This document shows, in pieces, positions 41,302 to 52,500 of a DNA stretch of 64,000 nucleotides. The stretch spans positions 310,001-374,000 of the forward strand of contig NZ_CP014517.1 in assembly GCF_001577265.1 (NCBI RefSeq). Reading direction: 5' to 3'. Origin of the DNA: Variovorax sp. PAMC 28711 (lineage in GTDB: Bacteria > Pseudomonadota > Gammaproteobacteria > Burkholderiales > Burkholderiaceae_C). Position 1 is the first letter of the stretch. Each line of letters begins with the position of its first letter. The position numbers and the translations under genes were made by a program. The notes under the pieces were generated by a model, which saw nothing but the letters and a program-made list of their open reading frames with translations, was not told the DNA's origin and searched no databases.

Positions 41302-42072
41302 GTGAATTCAAATCCCCGCCAGATCAAATTGCTCGACACCGTTCGCAACCGTGGCTCGACCACCGTCGAACAGCTTGCCGACATGCTCGGCGTGACGCTT
41401 CAAACGGTGCGCCGCGACGTGCAGCGACTGGCCGACGCCGGCCTCTTGACGCGCTTCCACGGCGGCGTGCGCATGCCGGGCTCGACCACCGAAAACATCG
41501 CCTACCAGCAGCGCGCGTCGCTGCATGCGGACGGAAAAGCGCGCATCGCGCGCGCGGTCGCCCAGCAGGTGCCCAACGATTGCTCGCTGATCCTCAACAT
41601 CGGCACCACGACCGAGGCGATCGCGCAGCAGCTGATGCATCACACCGGCCTGCGCGTGATCACCAACAACCTGAACGTGGCGACCATCCTGAGCGGCAAC
41701 ACGGCCTGCGAAGTGATCGTCGCCGGTGGTTCGGTGCGGTCGCGCGACCGGGCCGTGGTCGGCGAGGCGACGATCGATTTCATCCGGCAGTTCAAAGTCG
41801 ACATCGCGCTCATCGGTGTGTCGAGCATCGAGTCCGACGGGTCGCTGCGCGACTTCGACCTGCGCGAAGTGAAAGTCGCGCAGACCATCATTGCGCAGGC
41901 CCGCGAGGTGTGGCTCGCAGCCGATGCGAGCAAGTTCAACCGGCCCGCGATGATCGAACTCGGTACGCTGTCGGACATCGATTGCCTGTTCACCGACGCC
42001 GATCCGCCGCCACCCTTCCCCGCGTTGCTCGAACGCGCTCAAGTGCGTTGCGACATCGCGCGCGCCCATTGA
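41302..42072 (+). CDS. glpR: DeoR-family glycerol-3-phosphate regulon repressor
   Basis: 256-residue repressor. GTG start at 41302 ([20 protein letters not shown]). DeoR helix-turn-helix: [20 protein letters not shown] followed by [15 protein letters not shown]. The sugar-phosphate sensing domain shows [26 protein letters not shown], and [20 protein letters not shown]. The likely inducer is glycerol-3-phosphate. Located between the catabolic/transport operon and glpK, 13 bp before glpK and so cotranscribed with it. Confidence 0.93.
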   Translation: MNSNPRQIKLLDTVRNRGSTTVEQLADMLGVTLQTVRRDVQRLADAGLLTRFHGGVRMPGSTTENIAYQQRASLHADGKARIARAVAQQVPNDCSLILNIGTTTEAIAQQLMHHTGLRVITNNLNVATILSGNTACEVIVAGGSVRSRDRAVVGEATIDFIRQFKVDIALIGVSSIESDGSLRDFDLREVKVAQTIIAQAREVWLAADASKFNRPAMIELGTLSDIDCLFTDADPPPPFPALLERAQVRCDIARAH

Positions 42073-42085
42073 CGAGACCCATGCC

Positions 42086-43579
42086 ATGACTTACCTGCTC
42101 GCCCTCGACCAAGGCACCTCCAGTTCCCGCAGCATCGTGTTCGACCGCAAAGGCCACATCGTTGCCATGGCACAGCAGGAACTGACACAGATCTACCCGC
42201 AGCCCGGCTGGGTCGAGCACGACCCACGCGAGATCTGGCAGAGCCAGCTCGCCACTGCGCGCGACGTGCTGAAGAAGGCGAAGCTGGAGGCGAGGGACAT
42301 TCACGCCATCGGCATCACCAACCAGCGCGAAACCACCGTGCTTTGGAACCGCAAGACTGGCATGCCGGTGCACAACGCCATCGTCTGGCAAGACCGCCGC
42401 GCCGAGCCGATGTGCGCGCAGCTGCGGCGCGACGGTCTCGCCGACACCATTCGCGACAAGACCGGCCTGGTGATCGACGCCTACTTCTCCGGCACGAAGC
42501 TGCGCTGGTTGCTCGACAACGTGCCGGGCGCCCGCGCATCGGCCGATCGCGGCGAGCTCGCCTTCGGCACCATCGACAGCTGGCTCATGTGGCAGCTGAC
42601 CGGCGGCAAGGTGCACATGACCGACGTGAGCAACGCGTCTCGCACGATGCTTTTCAATGTGCACACCAACGCGTGGGACGCCGACCTGCTGAAGGCGCTC
42701 GACATTCCCGCGACGCTGATGCCCGAGGTGAAGCCGTCCAGTGCGCACTTCGCCGACACCGATGCCGCGCTGCTCGGCCACGCGCTGCCGATCGGCGGCG
42801 TGGCCGGCGACCAGCAAAGCGCCCTCTTCGGCCAGGCCTGCTTCCAGGCCGGCATGGCGAAGAACACCTACGGCACCGGCTGCTTCCTGCTGATGCACAC
42901 CGGCGACGCCTTCCAACCTTCGCAGAACGGCCTGCTCGTGACGAGCGCGGCGCAGACCAGCGCGCAGCCGCAATACGCGATGGAAGGCAGCGTGTTCGTC
43001 GGTGGCGCGGTCGTGCAGTGGCTGCGCGATGGGCTCAAGGCGATTCAGGGCAGCGGCGAGGTGCAGGGCCTGGCCGAGAGCGTGCCCGATGCCGGCGGCG
43101 TGATGATGGTGCCGGCCTTCACCGGCCTCGGCGCGCCCTACTGGAATGCCGACGCGCGTGGCACGATCACGGGCCTTACACGCGGCACGACAGTGGCGCA
43201 CATCGCGCGTGCTGCGCTCGAAAGCATCGCCTACCAGAGCGCCGCGTTGCTGCAGGCGATGAGCCGCGATGCCGTGGCCGCCGGCGGCTCAGCCGTGGCC
43301 GAGTTGCGCGTGGACGGCGGTGCCTGCGTGAACGATTTGCTGATGCAGTTCCAGGCCGATTTGCTTGGCATTCCGGTCGTGCGGCCGGAGGTCACCGAAA
43401 CCACGGCGCTCGGTGCCGCCTACCTCGCCGGCCTGTCGACCGGCTTCTTCAAGAACGTCGAGCAACTCACGACACTCTGGCGCGTCGAGCGCCGCTTCCT
43501 CCCGACGATGGGCCGCGCGCAAGCCGACGAATCGATGGCGCGCTGGGAGCACGCGGTGCGACAGGCCACCGCGGGCTGA
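42086..43579 (+). CDS. glpK: Glycerol kinase
   Basis: 497-residue FGGY kinase that phosphorylates glycerol to glycerol-3-phosphate. N-terminal phosphate loop [53 protein letters not shown]. The C-terminal FGGY signature is in [14 protein letters not shown] and [20 protein letters not shown]. The length is normal. It follows glpR by 13 bp. Together with glpD and the ABC importer it forms a complete glycerol-to-DHAP route. No GlpF facilitator is seen; the importer replaces it. Confidence 0.96.
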   Translation: MTYLLALDQGTSSSRSIVFDRKGHIVAMAQQELTQIYPQPGWVEHDPREIWQSQLATARDVLKKAKLEARDIHAIGITNQRETTVLWNRKTGMPVHNAIVWQDRRAEPMCAQLRRDGLADTIRDKTGLVIDAYFSGTKLRWLLDNVPGARASADRGELAFGTIDSWLMWQLTGGKVHMTDVSNASRTMLFNVHTNAWDADLLKALDIPATLMPEVKPSSAHFADTDAALLGHALPIGGVAGDQQSALFGQACFQAGMAKNTYGTGCFLLMHTGDAFQPSQNGLLVTSAAQTSAQPQYAMEGSVFVGGAVVQWLRDGLKAIQGSGEVQGLAESVPDAGGVMMVPAFTGLGAPYWNADARGTITGLTRGTTVAHIARAALESIAYQSAALLQAMSRDAVAAGGSAVAELRVDGGACVNDLLMQFQADLLGIPVVRPEVTETTALGAAYLAGLSTGFFKNVEQLTTLWRVERRFLPTMGRAQADESMARWEHAVRQATAG

Positions 43580-43599
43580 ACCAGCACGCCGAATCGCGA

Positions 43600-46500
43600 T
43601 CAATGCCAGTTGGCAGCGATCACCGTGCTCAAACTGCTCTGGTAGTTGGCCGGCAAAGTGGTCTGCCCCGCCGCAGGCGGCGCGAACCCGGCCATGGCTT
43701 GCACGAGGTTCTGCACCTGGCTGTCCAGCAGCGTCTTTCCGTCGCTCGTCTTGAACTGCTCGACGTGGTACTGGCTGCCCAGATACCAGTCCGCCACCGT
43801 CATCTTGTCGGTCGTGCCGATGATCGAGACTTCCAGGTCGTTGCCGGATTGACGAAGCCACAACTGATCTGCGGCGATCGCCGATCCCATCGATAGCACG
43901 TCGACGCTGCCGGCCGTCTGATCGTTCTCGACCACGCGGTCCGAGCCAGCCCCGCGTGCGAACAGATAGCTGTCACTCCCGGTTCCGCCCTTGAGCGTGT
44001 CGTTGCCGGCACCACCGTCGAGCACGTCGTTGCCACCGAAGCCCTCCAGCGTGTCAGCGCCTGCCGTGCCGGTGAGCGTCTCGTTGGAATGGGCCGCTGC
44101 TTTCAGCTGTGCCGTGCCCCAGACGGTCCCGTCGGCGAACTTCACCTGGTCCACGAAGAGTCCAAGGTCGGTCCAACTCGTGGCGGTGAGCGCCAGGTCC
44201 AGGGTGATGGACTGGCCCGTGGCGCGGTCGATGATGCGGTCGGTCTCGTAACCGGCGCCTTCGACGATGCGCACGTTGGCCGCGTTCAGATCGAGCAGTT
44301 CCAGCGTATCGAAGCCGCCGCCGTTGTCCGTTTCGGTGATGCGGTCGTTTCCGTCGCCCGATCGGTAGCGGTAGGTGTCGTTGCCCGCGCCGCCCGACAG
44401 CCGATCAGCACCGCCCTTGCCGTCCAGGATGTCGTTGCCGAGGTTGCCGGCGAGGTTGTCGATGCCGGCCGTGCCGATCAAGGTCTGGTTGGGGGTGACG
44501 TTGGCCGTGGCGGCCTGCATCGCGGCTTGGGTCCACACCGTGCCATCGGCAAACAGCACCTTCTCCAATTGCTGGCTTGGCGCATTGACGTCCAGGCCCT
44601 TGTCGACCGTGATGCGTTCTCCCGTGGCGTTGATAAGTAGCTCCAGATTTCCCAACGCCGTCTTGGTCAGCGTGACTTGCCCTGCATTCAGGTTCATCAA
44701 TTGCAGGGTGTCGTTGCCAGCAACGTCGACGATGTTGTCGCTGCCCTGCCCGCTGGTGTAGCGGTAGGTGTCGTCGCCGGTCCCGCCCTTGAGCGTGTCG
44801 TTGCCGGCACCGCCGTCGAGCACGTCGTTGCCGCCGAAGCCTTCCAGCGTATCGGCCCCTGCCGTGCCGGTGAGCGTTTCGTTGGCATGGGCTGCAGCTT
44901 TCAGCTGTGCCGTGTCCCAGACGGTGCCGTCGGCGAACTTCACCTGGTCCACGAACAGACCCATATTGGTCCAACTCGTGGGGGTGAGCGCCAGGTCCAG
45001 GGTGATGGACTGGCCGGTGGTGCGGTCGATGATCCGGTCGGTCTCGTAACCGGCGCTTTCGACGATGCGCACGTCGGCGGCATTCAGATCCAGCAGCTCC
45101 AACGTATCGAAGCCGCCGCCGTTGTCCGTTTCGGTGATGCGGTCGTTTCCGTCGCCCGATCGGTAGCGGTAGGTGTCGTTGCCCGCGCCGCCCGACAGCC
45201 GATCAGCACCGCCCTTGCCGTCCAGGATGTCGTTGCCGAGGTTGCCGGCAAGGTTGTCGGTGCCGGCCGTGCCGATCAAGGTCTGGTTGGGGGTGACGTT
45301 GGCCGTGGCGGTCTGCATCGTGGCCTGGGTCCACACGGTGCCGTTGGCGAAGACGATGCGTTCGAGTTGCTGACCGGGCGTGTTGGTGTCCAGGCCCTTG
45401 TCGACAGTGATGCGCTTGCCAGTGGCGTTGATCAGCACCTCGAGGTTGCCCAGTGCTGTCTTGCCGAGGGTGACGTCAGCGGGATTCAAGCCCAGAAGTT
45501 CGAGGGTGTCGTTGCCGGCGACATCCAGAATGCTGTCGTCGCCATCGGTGCTGCGATAGCGGTAGGTGTCGTCGCCTGTGCCGCCCCTGAGGGTGTCGTT
45601 GCCCGCACCACCGTCGAGCACGTCATTGCCGCCGAAGCCCTCCAGTGTGTCGGCACCTGCCGTGCCGGTGAGCGTCTCGTTGGCGTTGGCCGCGGCCTTC
45701 AACTGCGCGGTGCCCCAGATGGTGCCGTCGGCGAACTTCACCTGGTCAACGAAGAGGCCCAGGTTGGTCCAGCTAGTCGGCGTGAGTGCCAGGTCCAGGG
45801 TAATGGACTGGCCGGTGGCCCGGTCGATGATGCGGTCGGTTTCGTAGCCGGTGCCTTCGACGATGCGCACATTGGCCGCATTCAGATCGAGCAGTTCCAG
45901 CGTGTCGAAGCCGCCGCCGTTGACGGTCTCGGTGATGCGGTCGTTGCCGTCGCTTGAGTGGTAGCGGTAGGTGTCGTTGCCCGCGCTGCCGGACATCTGG
46001 TCGTCGCCTGCCTTGCCGTCGAGGATGTCGTTGCCGGTGCTGCCCGCCAGGTAGTCGGTGCCGGCGGTACCGAACAGAACGGAGGCGTTGTCCTGAGCAG
46101 CTGCGCGAAGGGCGGCCGCATTCCATGTGGTGCCGTCGGCAAAGACCACCTGCTCGATCGCGGTCTGCGCGCCGTTCAGGGGCGAGAAGGCATCGACCAG
46201 GGTCAGGGTCTGGCCGGTGAACTTGTCGATCAATACCGCGGTCTCTGTCGCAGGCTCGCGGCGCACCACGATATCTGCCACGTTGAGGCCCGACAGCCAA
46301 ATCTTGTCGAACCCGCCGGCTTCGCCGATGCGGTCGCTGCCCTGGTCGCGGCCCCAGTAGTAGGTGTCGTCGCCTTGTCCTCCGTAGAGGGTGTCATTGC
46401 CAAACTCACCCCACAGATTGTCCTCGCCAGCGCCCCCAGACAAGTTATCGTTGCCGTCGCCACCTACGAGGTTGTCGTATCCCGATTCACCATCGAGCGA

Positions 46501-49500
46501 ATCGTCGCCAGCGCCGCCCCACATTCGATCGTCGCCCATGCCACCGGCCAAGGCGTCGTCACCATCGCCGCCAATCAAGTCGTCATTGCCGCCACCGCCT
46601 TCGAGCGCATCGTCTCCACCATTACCCCATACGCTATCGTCGCCTGCGCCGCCGAACAGGTGATTGGCAGCGGCGCTGCCCGTCAGGCTGTCGTTGAAGC
46701 TGCTGCCCTCCACGCTCTCGATACTGAGCAAAGTGTCGGTGCCCGCGCCCCCAGTGTTTTGGCCATAGATGAAATCCGCAAACACCGTCACCGCCGAATT
46801 GGCATAAAGGTACGACGCGGTGTCGAAGCCCTCCCCGCCGTCGATCACGTTGTTGCCCGCGCCCGCGTAGAGCGTGTTATCCAGGGCATTGCCGGTGCCG
46901 CCGATGTTGCCTGCCGAGTCAAGCCGCAGATTCTCTACATGAGCACCCAGGGTATAGCTCACGCTGCTGTTGACGGTATCGGTGCCCTCGTTTGCCAGCT
47001 CAACGACCTCATCACCGTTGTCGTCGACGATGTAAATATCATCGCCCTGGCCACCGGTCATCGTGACATCGCCGTCGGAGCCATCCAGAACATCGTTGCC
47101 GGGCGTACCCGGAACCTGTTCCCTCAGCGCTTGGGCCACGTCCAGCCGCAGCAGCTGTGTCGCAGTGGCGCCGGCGGCGTCGGTCGCCGAAAAACGCAGA
47201 TCGATATTGCCCACCTGATCCGGCCCTGGCGTGCCGCTCAGAATGGCGGTCACGGGATCGAAGCTCAGCCACGAGGGCAGCGGGTCGCCGCCGGCAAGCT
47301 GGACGCTCAGCGTCAACCCATCACCGACATCTGCGTCCATGAACGCATCTCCGGGCAGGACGTAGCGCCATGCGTGCCCCTGCACAACAGACTGCAGAGC
47401 CAGTACAGCCCCGGCTACGGGTTCATCGTTGGCGTTCGCCACAGTCACCAGGAAGTCATCGCTTGTGCTCATGCCCGCAAGATTGATGGCCTCGATGCGT
47501 ACAGCGATCGCGCCGACGTCGCCGTTGCCCGGCGTGCCCGACAAGCGCCCGTTTTGCGCGTCGAAGGTCAACCAGGACGGGAGCGCCGAGCCGTTGCTTA
47601 AGGTCGCGGACAGCGTCAGCGGCGAATTGTTTGGATCCGAGAACGTTCCGGCTGGTACCGTCCAATCCCAGGCGTTGTCTTCCGACACGGCAACATCCGC
47701 CAACGGAATGTCCAGGCTCGGACGATTCGCAGGGTCTTGCGCCGCAATCGCATCCAGCCGTACGAGCAATTGGTCGAGACTGAAGGTCTCCCCGTTGCCG
47801 AACTTGTACAGCTCAATGCCAGGCAAGGAAACGGCATGGTCGAATGTTCCCGAGCCGAGCTCGTATTCGATCTCGAGAAATTTCTGCCCGTCCTGATAGA
47901 GCTCCAGCACCCTCAGTGTGGACGGTGCCCCGCCGGGATAGCGCACGCCGAATGGCGCCTCGTATGGCTCGCCCCATTGATAGCTGAGCCGGTCGGGGGA
48001 AACCGATGCATCGAACTCCACGGTGTCCTTGTTCGAGAACTGAAGATCACCATCTTTTTCATAGAGCTTGGCCAGCGGCCCGTAGTATCTGTCTTGCGGC
48101 TCTCCCGAAAAACGCCCATCAAAGGCGGCCATATCTGAAATGCGATCCACATCGCCGTCGCGTACGCCGATGTAGTAAGTGTCCGAGCCGGCCATGCCGT
48201 CGAGCCAGTCGCTGCCGGTGCCGCCGATGATGAAATCGTTGCCCTCGGTTCCTCGCGCTTCATCGTCTCCCGCGCCCATGTCGATCCATGCGCCGAGGCC
48301 ACGCTCGACCATGTTCATTGGTGCATTGGATGGATGGCCGAGCTCACCATGGACAAGTGGCCAATACACATTCATCACCCCCCAGTCCTGAAGTCGGATT
48401 GGTATGTTGCTGCCCGAGGTAAATGCCGAGCCCGCCACGGTGATCTTGTCGCTTCCATCGCCCGTCTCGATCGTTCCCCGAAAGGTTCCCACGGTCGTGT
48501 ATGACCCGCCGCCACCTTCAATGTTTCCAAGCTTTTCGAAATCAAGGGTAATGTTGTCGTTCCGAACAGTGCCCGAAACAAGCGATTGGGTGGCCGCGGA
48601 ATCGTAGTCGTAGGCTGTAGTTGTATAGGTACGCTGCTCGTAGCCAACGATGCGGGTTGCGGGCTGACTCTGCGAGCCCGCGCCATCGGATCGGATCATG
48701 TAGCCCAGTAGCTTGGCACCATTGTTCGCATAGACCGCCGTCGAGTTGGCGGGAACCTGATAGCCAACACTGCCAGGCGGCGCGTTCGCCATAACTTCTT
48801 CAATGGATTTGAAGACCTCCTGCGCCTGACTGCTACGGCCAACATTGACAGTCTCGTAAACGGGCGCAATCGTCGAGTGCGTCGAAGTCACCACGGTCGT
48901 GCTCGTGTCCAGGTAAGAGCCCAGCGCAAGGGTTTGGCCGGCATCAACCTGAACGGCCTGCCTGTCGACGGCGTCGGTCAGCTTTCCCTGCACATAGGGA
49001 CGACCTCCCACTGACCGAACTTCGCCCTCTCCATAGGCCTCGTGCACCTTTGTCGTCGTGCGCAATTGCCACGCCTGGTCGTCCAGGAAGCGTTGCTTTC
49101 GCTGCGCAAGCGTCTGCGTGGAGTCCGGCATGCCAGCGTGCACGAAAGTCCCCAGGCTTTGCACGACGCCATCGCCCACATCGATCTGCCAGCTTTGGGC
49201 AATGGATGGGTCACCCGTGTAGCCAAGCAATCGCACCAACGAAGAGCCACCCATGCTCAAAAGCAAATCCTGTCCATCGACATAGGTCGACACCGGCCCT
49301 GTAAACACCAGCACGCCACGCTCGCCCGCGGTGGGTTCGATCGTGTCGGATTTGCTGTCAGCCGTGAACCGGTAAGTGTTGCGCCCCGTGCCGCCCTTCA
49401 GCCAGTCGTTGCCCAATCCACCGACAAGCTCGTCGTTGCCCTGCAAGCCATGCAATCGGTCGTCGCCCGGCGTTCCTGTTAACAGGTCGTCGCCGCTGGT

Positions 49501-52500
49501 GCCGCGCAACACCCCGTCCGGTGAGGGGCCACCCTCCGCAGGCAGGGTTTCGAGCAATGTGGCGAACGATACCGAGGTGCCGTCGGCGAACTGCAGATCC
49601 TTGATGCGCTTTTCCTGGCCCGGACCGAACGAAATACGGTCGCCCTGGCCGTAGTCGATTTCAATCGCAACGTCCGGGTTGTCGGTACCGGCAAACAAGT
49701 TGCGGACCTTGATGTTCGCCAGCGCTATCCCCACTCCGAAACGGATCGTGTCCGGCGGATCACCCGCATTCACCGAGGGGCCCGCAATGTAGTCCTGGCC
49801 ATCGCCCTGATCGAACAGGAAGACGTCGCCCGCATCGTCCACCTTGTCGTCGCCGCCATATAACGTGTCGGTGCCGGTGCCGCCACGCAGGACGTCCTGC
49901 CCTGCGCCCCCCATCAACACGTCGCTGCCCCCGCCGCTCCACAACACGTCGTTACCCTGCATCCCCTCCAGCAAGTCGCTACCAACCCCGCCTTCAAGGT
50001 GTTCATCAACGCTGGTGCCCACGATGGTTTGCGCTTCGGCAATATCGCGCGTCCAGACCAGTCCGTTCGTGGCGGTCCAGGAGCCCGATCGGAGTTTTCC
50101 GTCGCTCGACGCCGATGCGTCTGCGATGCTCTGCAAGGAGCGCATCTGGCCATCCGCATCTTGAAGCTGGAACCCGGAAATGTTCGGAGTGCTCCCAAGC
50201 GACACCACGCCCTGGAGACCCGCAGCCAGATAAACGTTGCCATCTTGGCTGAACAGTTTCAGATCTTCGGCTGTCGCGTTGATGCCCACGATGGCATTCA
50301 TCCCCTCGGCGTCCCGAATCTGAATCACCCGCGCCGGCGATGCATCGTCTGCGCCGGTGCGCAAACTGAGGTTGTACGTATCGTCGCCAGCGCCGCCGTC
50401 CATGTAGTCCGCGCCGTCGGAGACAAGCACATCGTTGCCGCCACCACCCCACATCAAGTCGTAGCCTTCGCCGCCGTCCACCGTGTCATCAGCACCCTCG
50501 ATGCCCTCCCCGTCGCCCCAAAGCAAGTCGGCGGCGGCGCCGCCCAGCAAGGTATCGCGGCCACCACCGCCCATCAACTGGTCGTCGCCCGCACCACCGT
50601 CAAGAAAATCGTCACCGTGATATGCAATGCCCAGGCTGGACAACTCGTCGTCGCCCCCAAGCTGGTCGTTGCCTTCGCCGCCGTACAGGCGGTCATGAGC
50701 GCCCTGGCCCAACAATAGATCGTCGCCTTCGCCGCCATCAAGGTAGTCATCGCCATGGAACTGGCCAGCCACGCCGTCTTCGGGTGCATCGCCCCACAGT
50801 GTGTCGCTGCCCTTGCCGCCCCACACGAGATCCGCCCCGCCATCGCCGGCCACCCAGTCGTTGCCATCACCGGCATCAATGATGTCGTCGCCATGCTGGG
50901 CACCATCCACCTGATGCAAAACATGTTCGCCAAAAGTCAACGTCATATCGCCAGCGCGTCCCGCCGTCGCGTTGATCATGAAAGCGGCGAGGCGCTTGTC
51001 CTTGTCTCCAGATATCTTGTCGCTCCCCTCTCCGCCGTCAATGACATCGGCGCCACCCAACCCCACCAGAACGTCATCGCCGCTTTGTCCAAAAATATGG
51101 TCGATGCCAGCGCCGCCCCATGCGTAGTCATCGCCGACACCCACATCGATCACGCTCATGCCGCTGGGGTCGTCGTCTGTGGGTGCCAGCGCAGGCAGGA
51201 ACAGGCTGTACCTAACTGGGGATGTCGACGAGTAAAAACTGTCCAGGTTAATTCCTCGACCGTCCAAAAATCGGTCTACCTGCCATCCGCCCTCGAAGTA
51301 GGGATCAGCCGGCAGGCCTGAAATCCAGGCTTGACCCGGCTGATAACCGTCGTCAAGCTGCAATTCATCAAGGCCGAAGTAGCCCGCCAACGTGAGATTT
51401 CCGAAAACGACATCGTTGCCGCTACCACCATGGATTCGATCCTGCCCGGCACCGGCGAAGATCACATCGTCTCCCTCTCCGCCATCAAGATAGTCGTCTT
51501 CTGTGAAACCGCCCATAACGTCATTGCCGCCCATGCCATACAGTTCGAGGGAACGGACTGGCCCCTCTTCGATGGCATCGTTTGGCAGGGAGAACAAGCC
51601 GTTCATGTTCCACTTCAGTGTCTCGTCTCCGGGAACGCCATCAACGCTCGAAGTTATGATGTCGTCCTGCCCCGGCAATGCGATGGCGCCCACAACGGTG
51701 CCGTCTTCCAGCACCTGCGGGACGTTCGTCATACTGGGCCCGCGCACTTGGTCTCCGCGCAAAATAAAGGCCGTCGACGTGCCGGCAGACGCGCCGCCTG
51801 GCTCCGATTGCGGACTGCGAACGGGCGACAAGTCGATGCCGAGATGGCGGATGACCTCAGGCCCCCCCGGAATCTGCCAGTTGCTGATGATGATGCGTCC
51901 GGTTTCTCCCACCTTGCCAATGACCAATCCGCCCTCACTGTTGAGCAGGTAGCTCCACTGCCCGTCATCGCTGATCCATTCGCCCTCGGATAGCTGCTTA
52001 CCGCCGGTCAGTGCAACTCCGTTGACCTCGATGCGCCCTAGCCCATCGGCGTCGATGATGGTGTCTGTGCCCCAGTCTGTGCCGGCAAACCTATAGACAT
52101 CAACGCCGGCACCGCCCACGAGTTTGTCGTCGCCGACACCCCCTTCGATGCTGTCGGCGCCAGCATCGCCTTGAAGGTAGTCATCGCCTGCGCCACCGCT
52201 AAGAACATCGGCGCCGTTACCACCGTACAAGTGGTCATTTTCAGCTCCGCCGTTGAGCGGATCCTCGCCTATCGACCCGAAAACGATCCTGCGCGACTGC
52301 GCATCCGTCTGTATCCCCAGCTTCATCAATTGCGCGCTGTCGAAGTCCTGATAGATGACGCCCGAGACACCACCTGACACCGCGGTCGGCACCGGATTGA
52401 GCGGCACGTTCGCGCGGTTCACGTTCATCAATTGCGCCAGCATGGCGGAACGATCGGCGATCCATTCGTCGGTGAACGTTGCAGGTGTCGAGGCGCTCTT

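Noticed and set aside
43990..46075. Possible CRISPR-like array
   Set aside because: The repeats are 798 bp, contiguous and coding, with no short repeat-spacer pattern.
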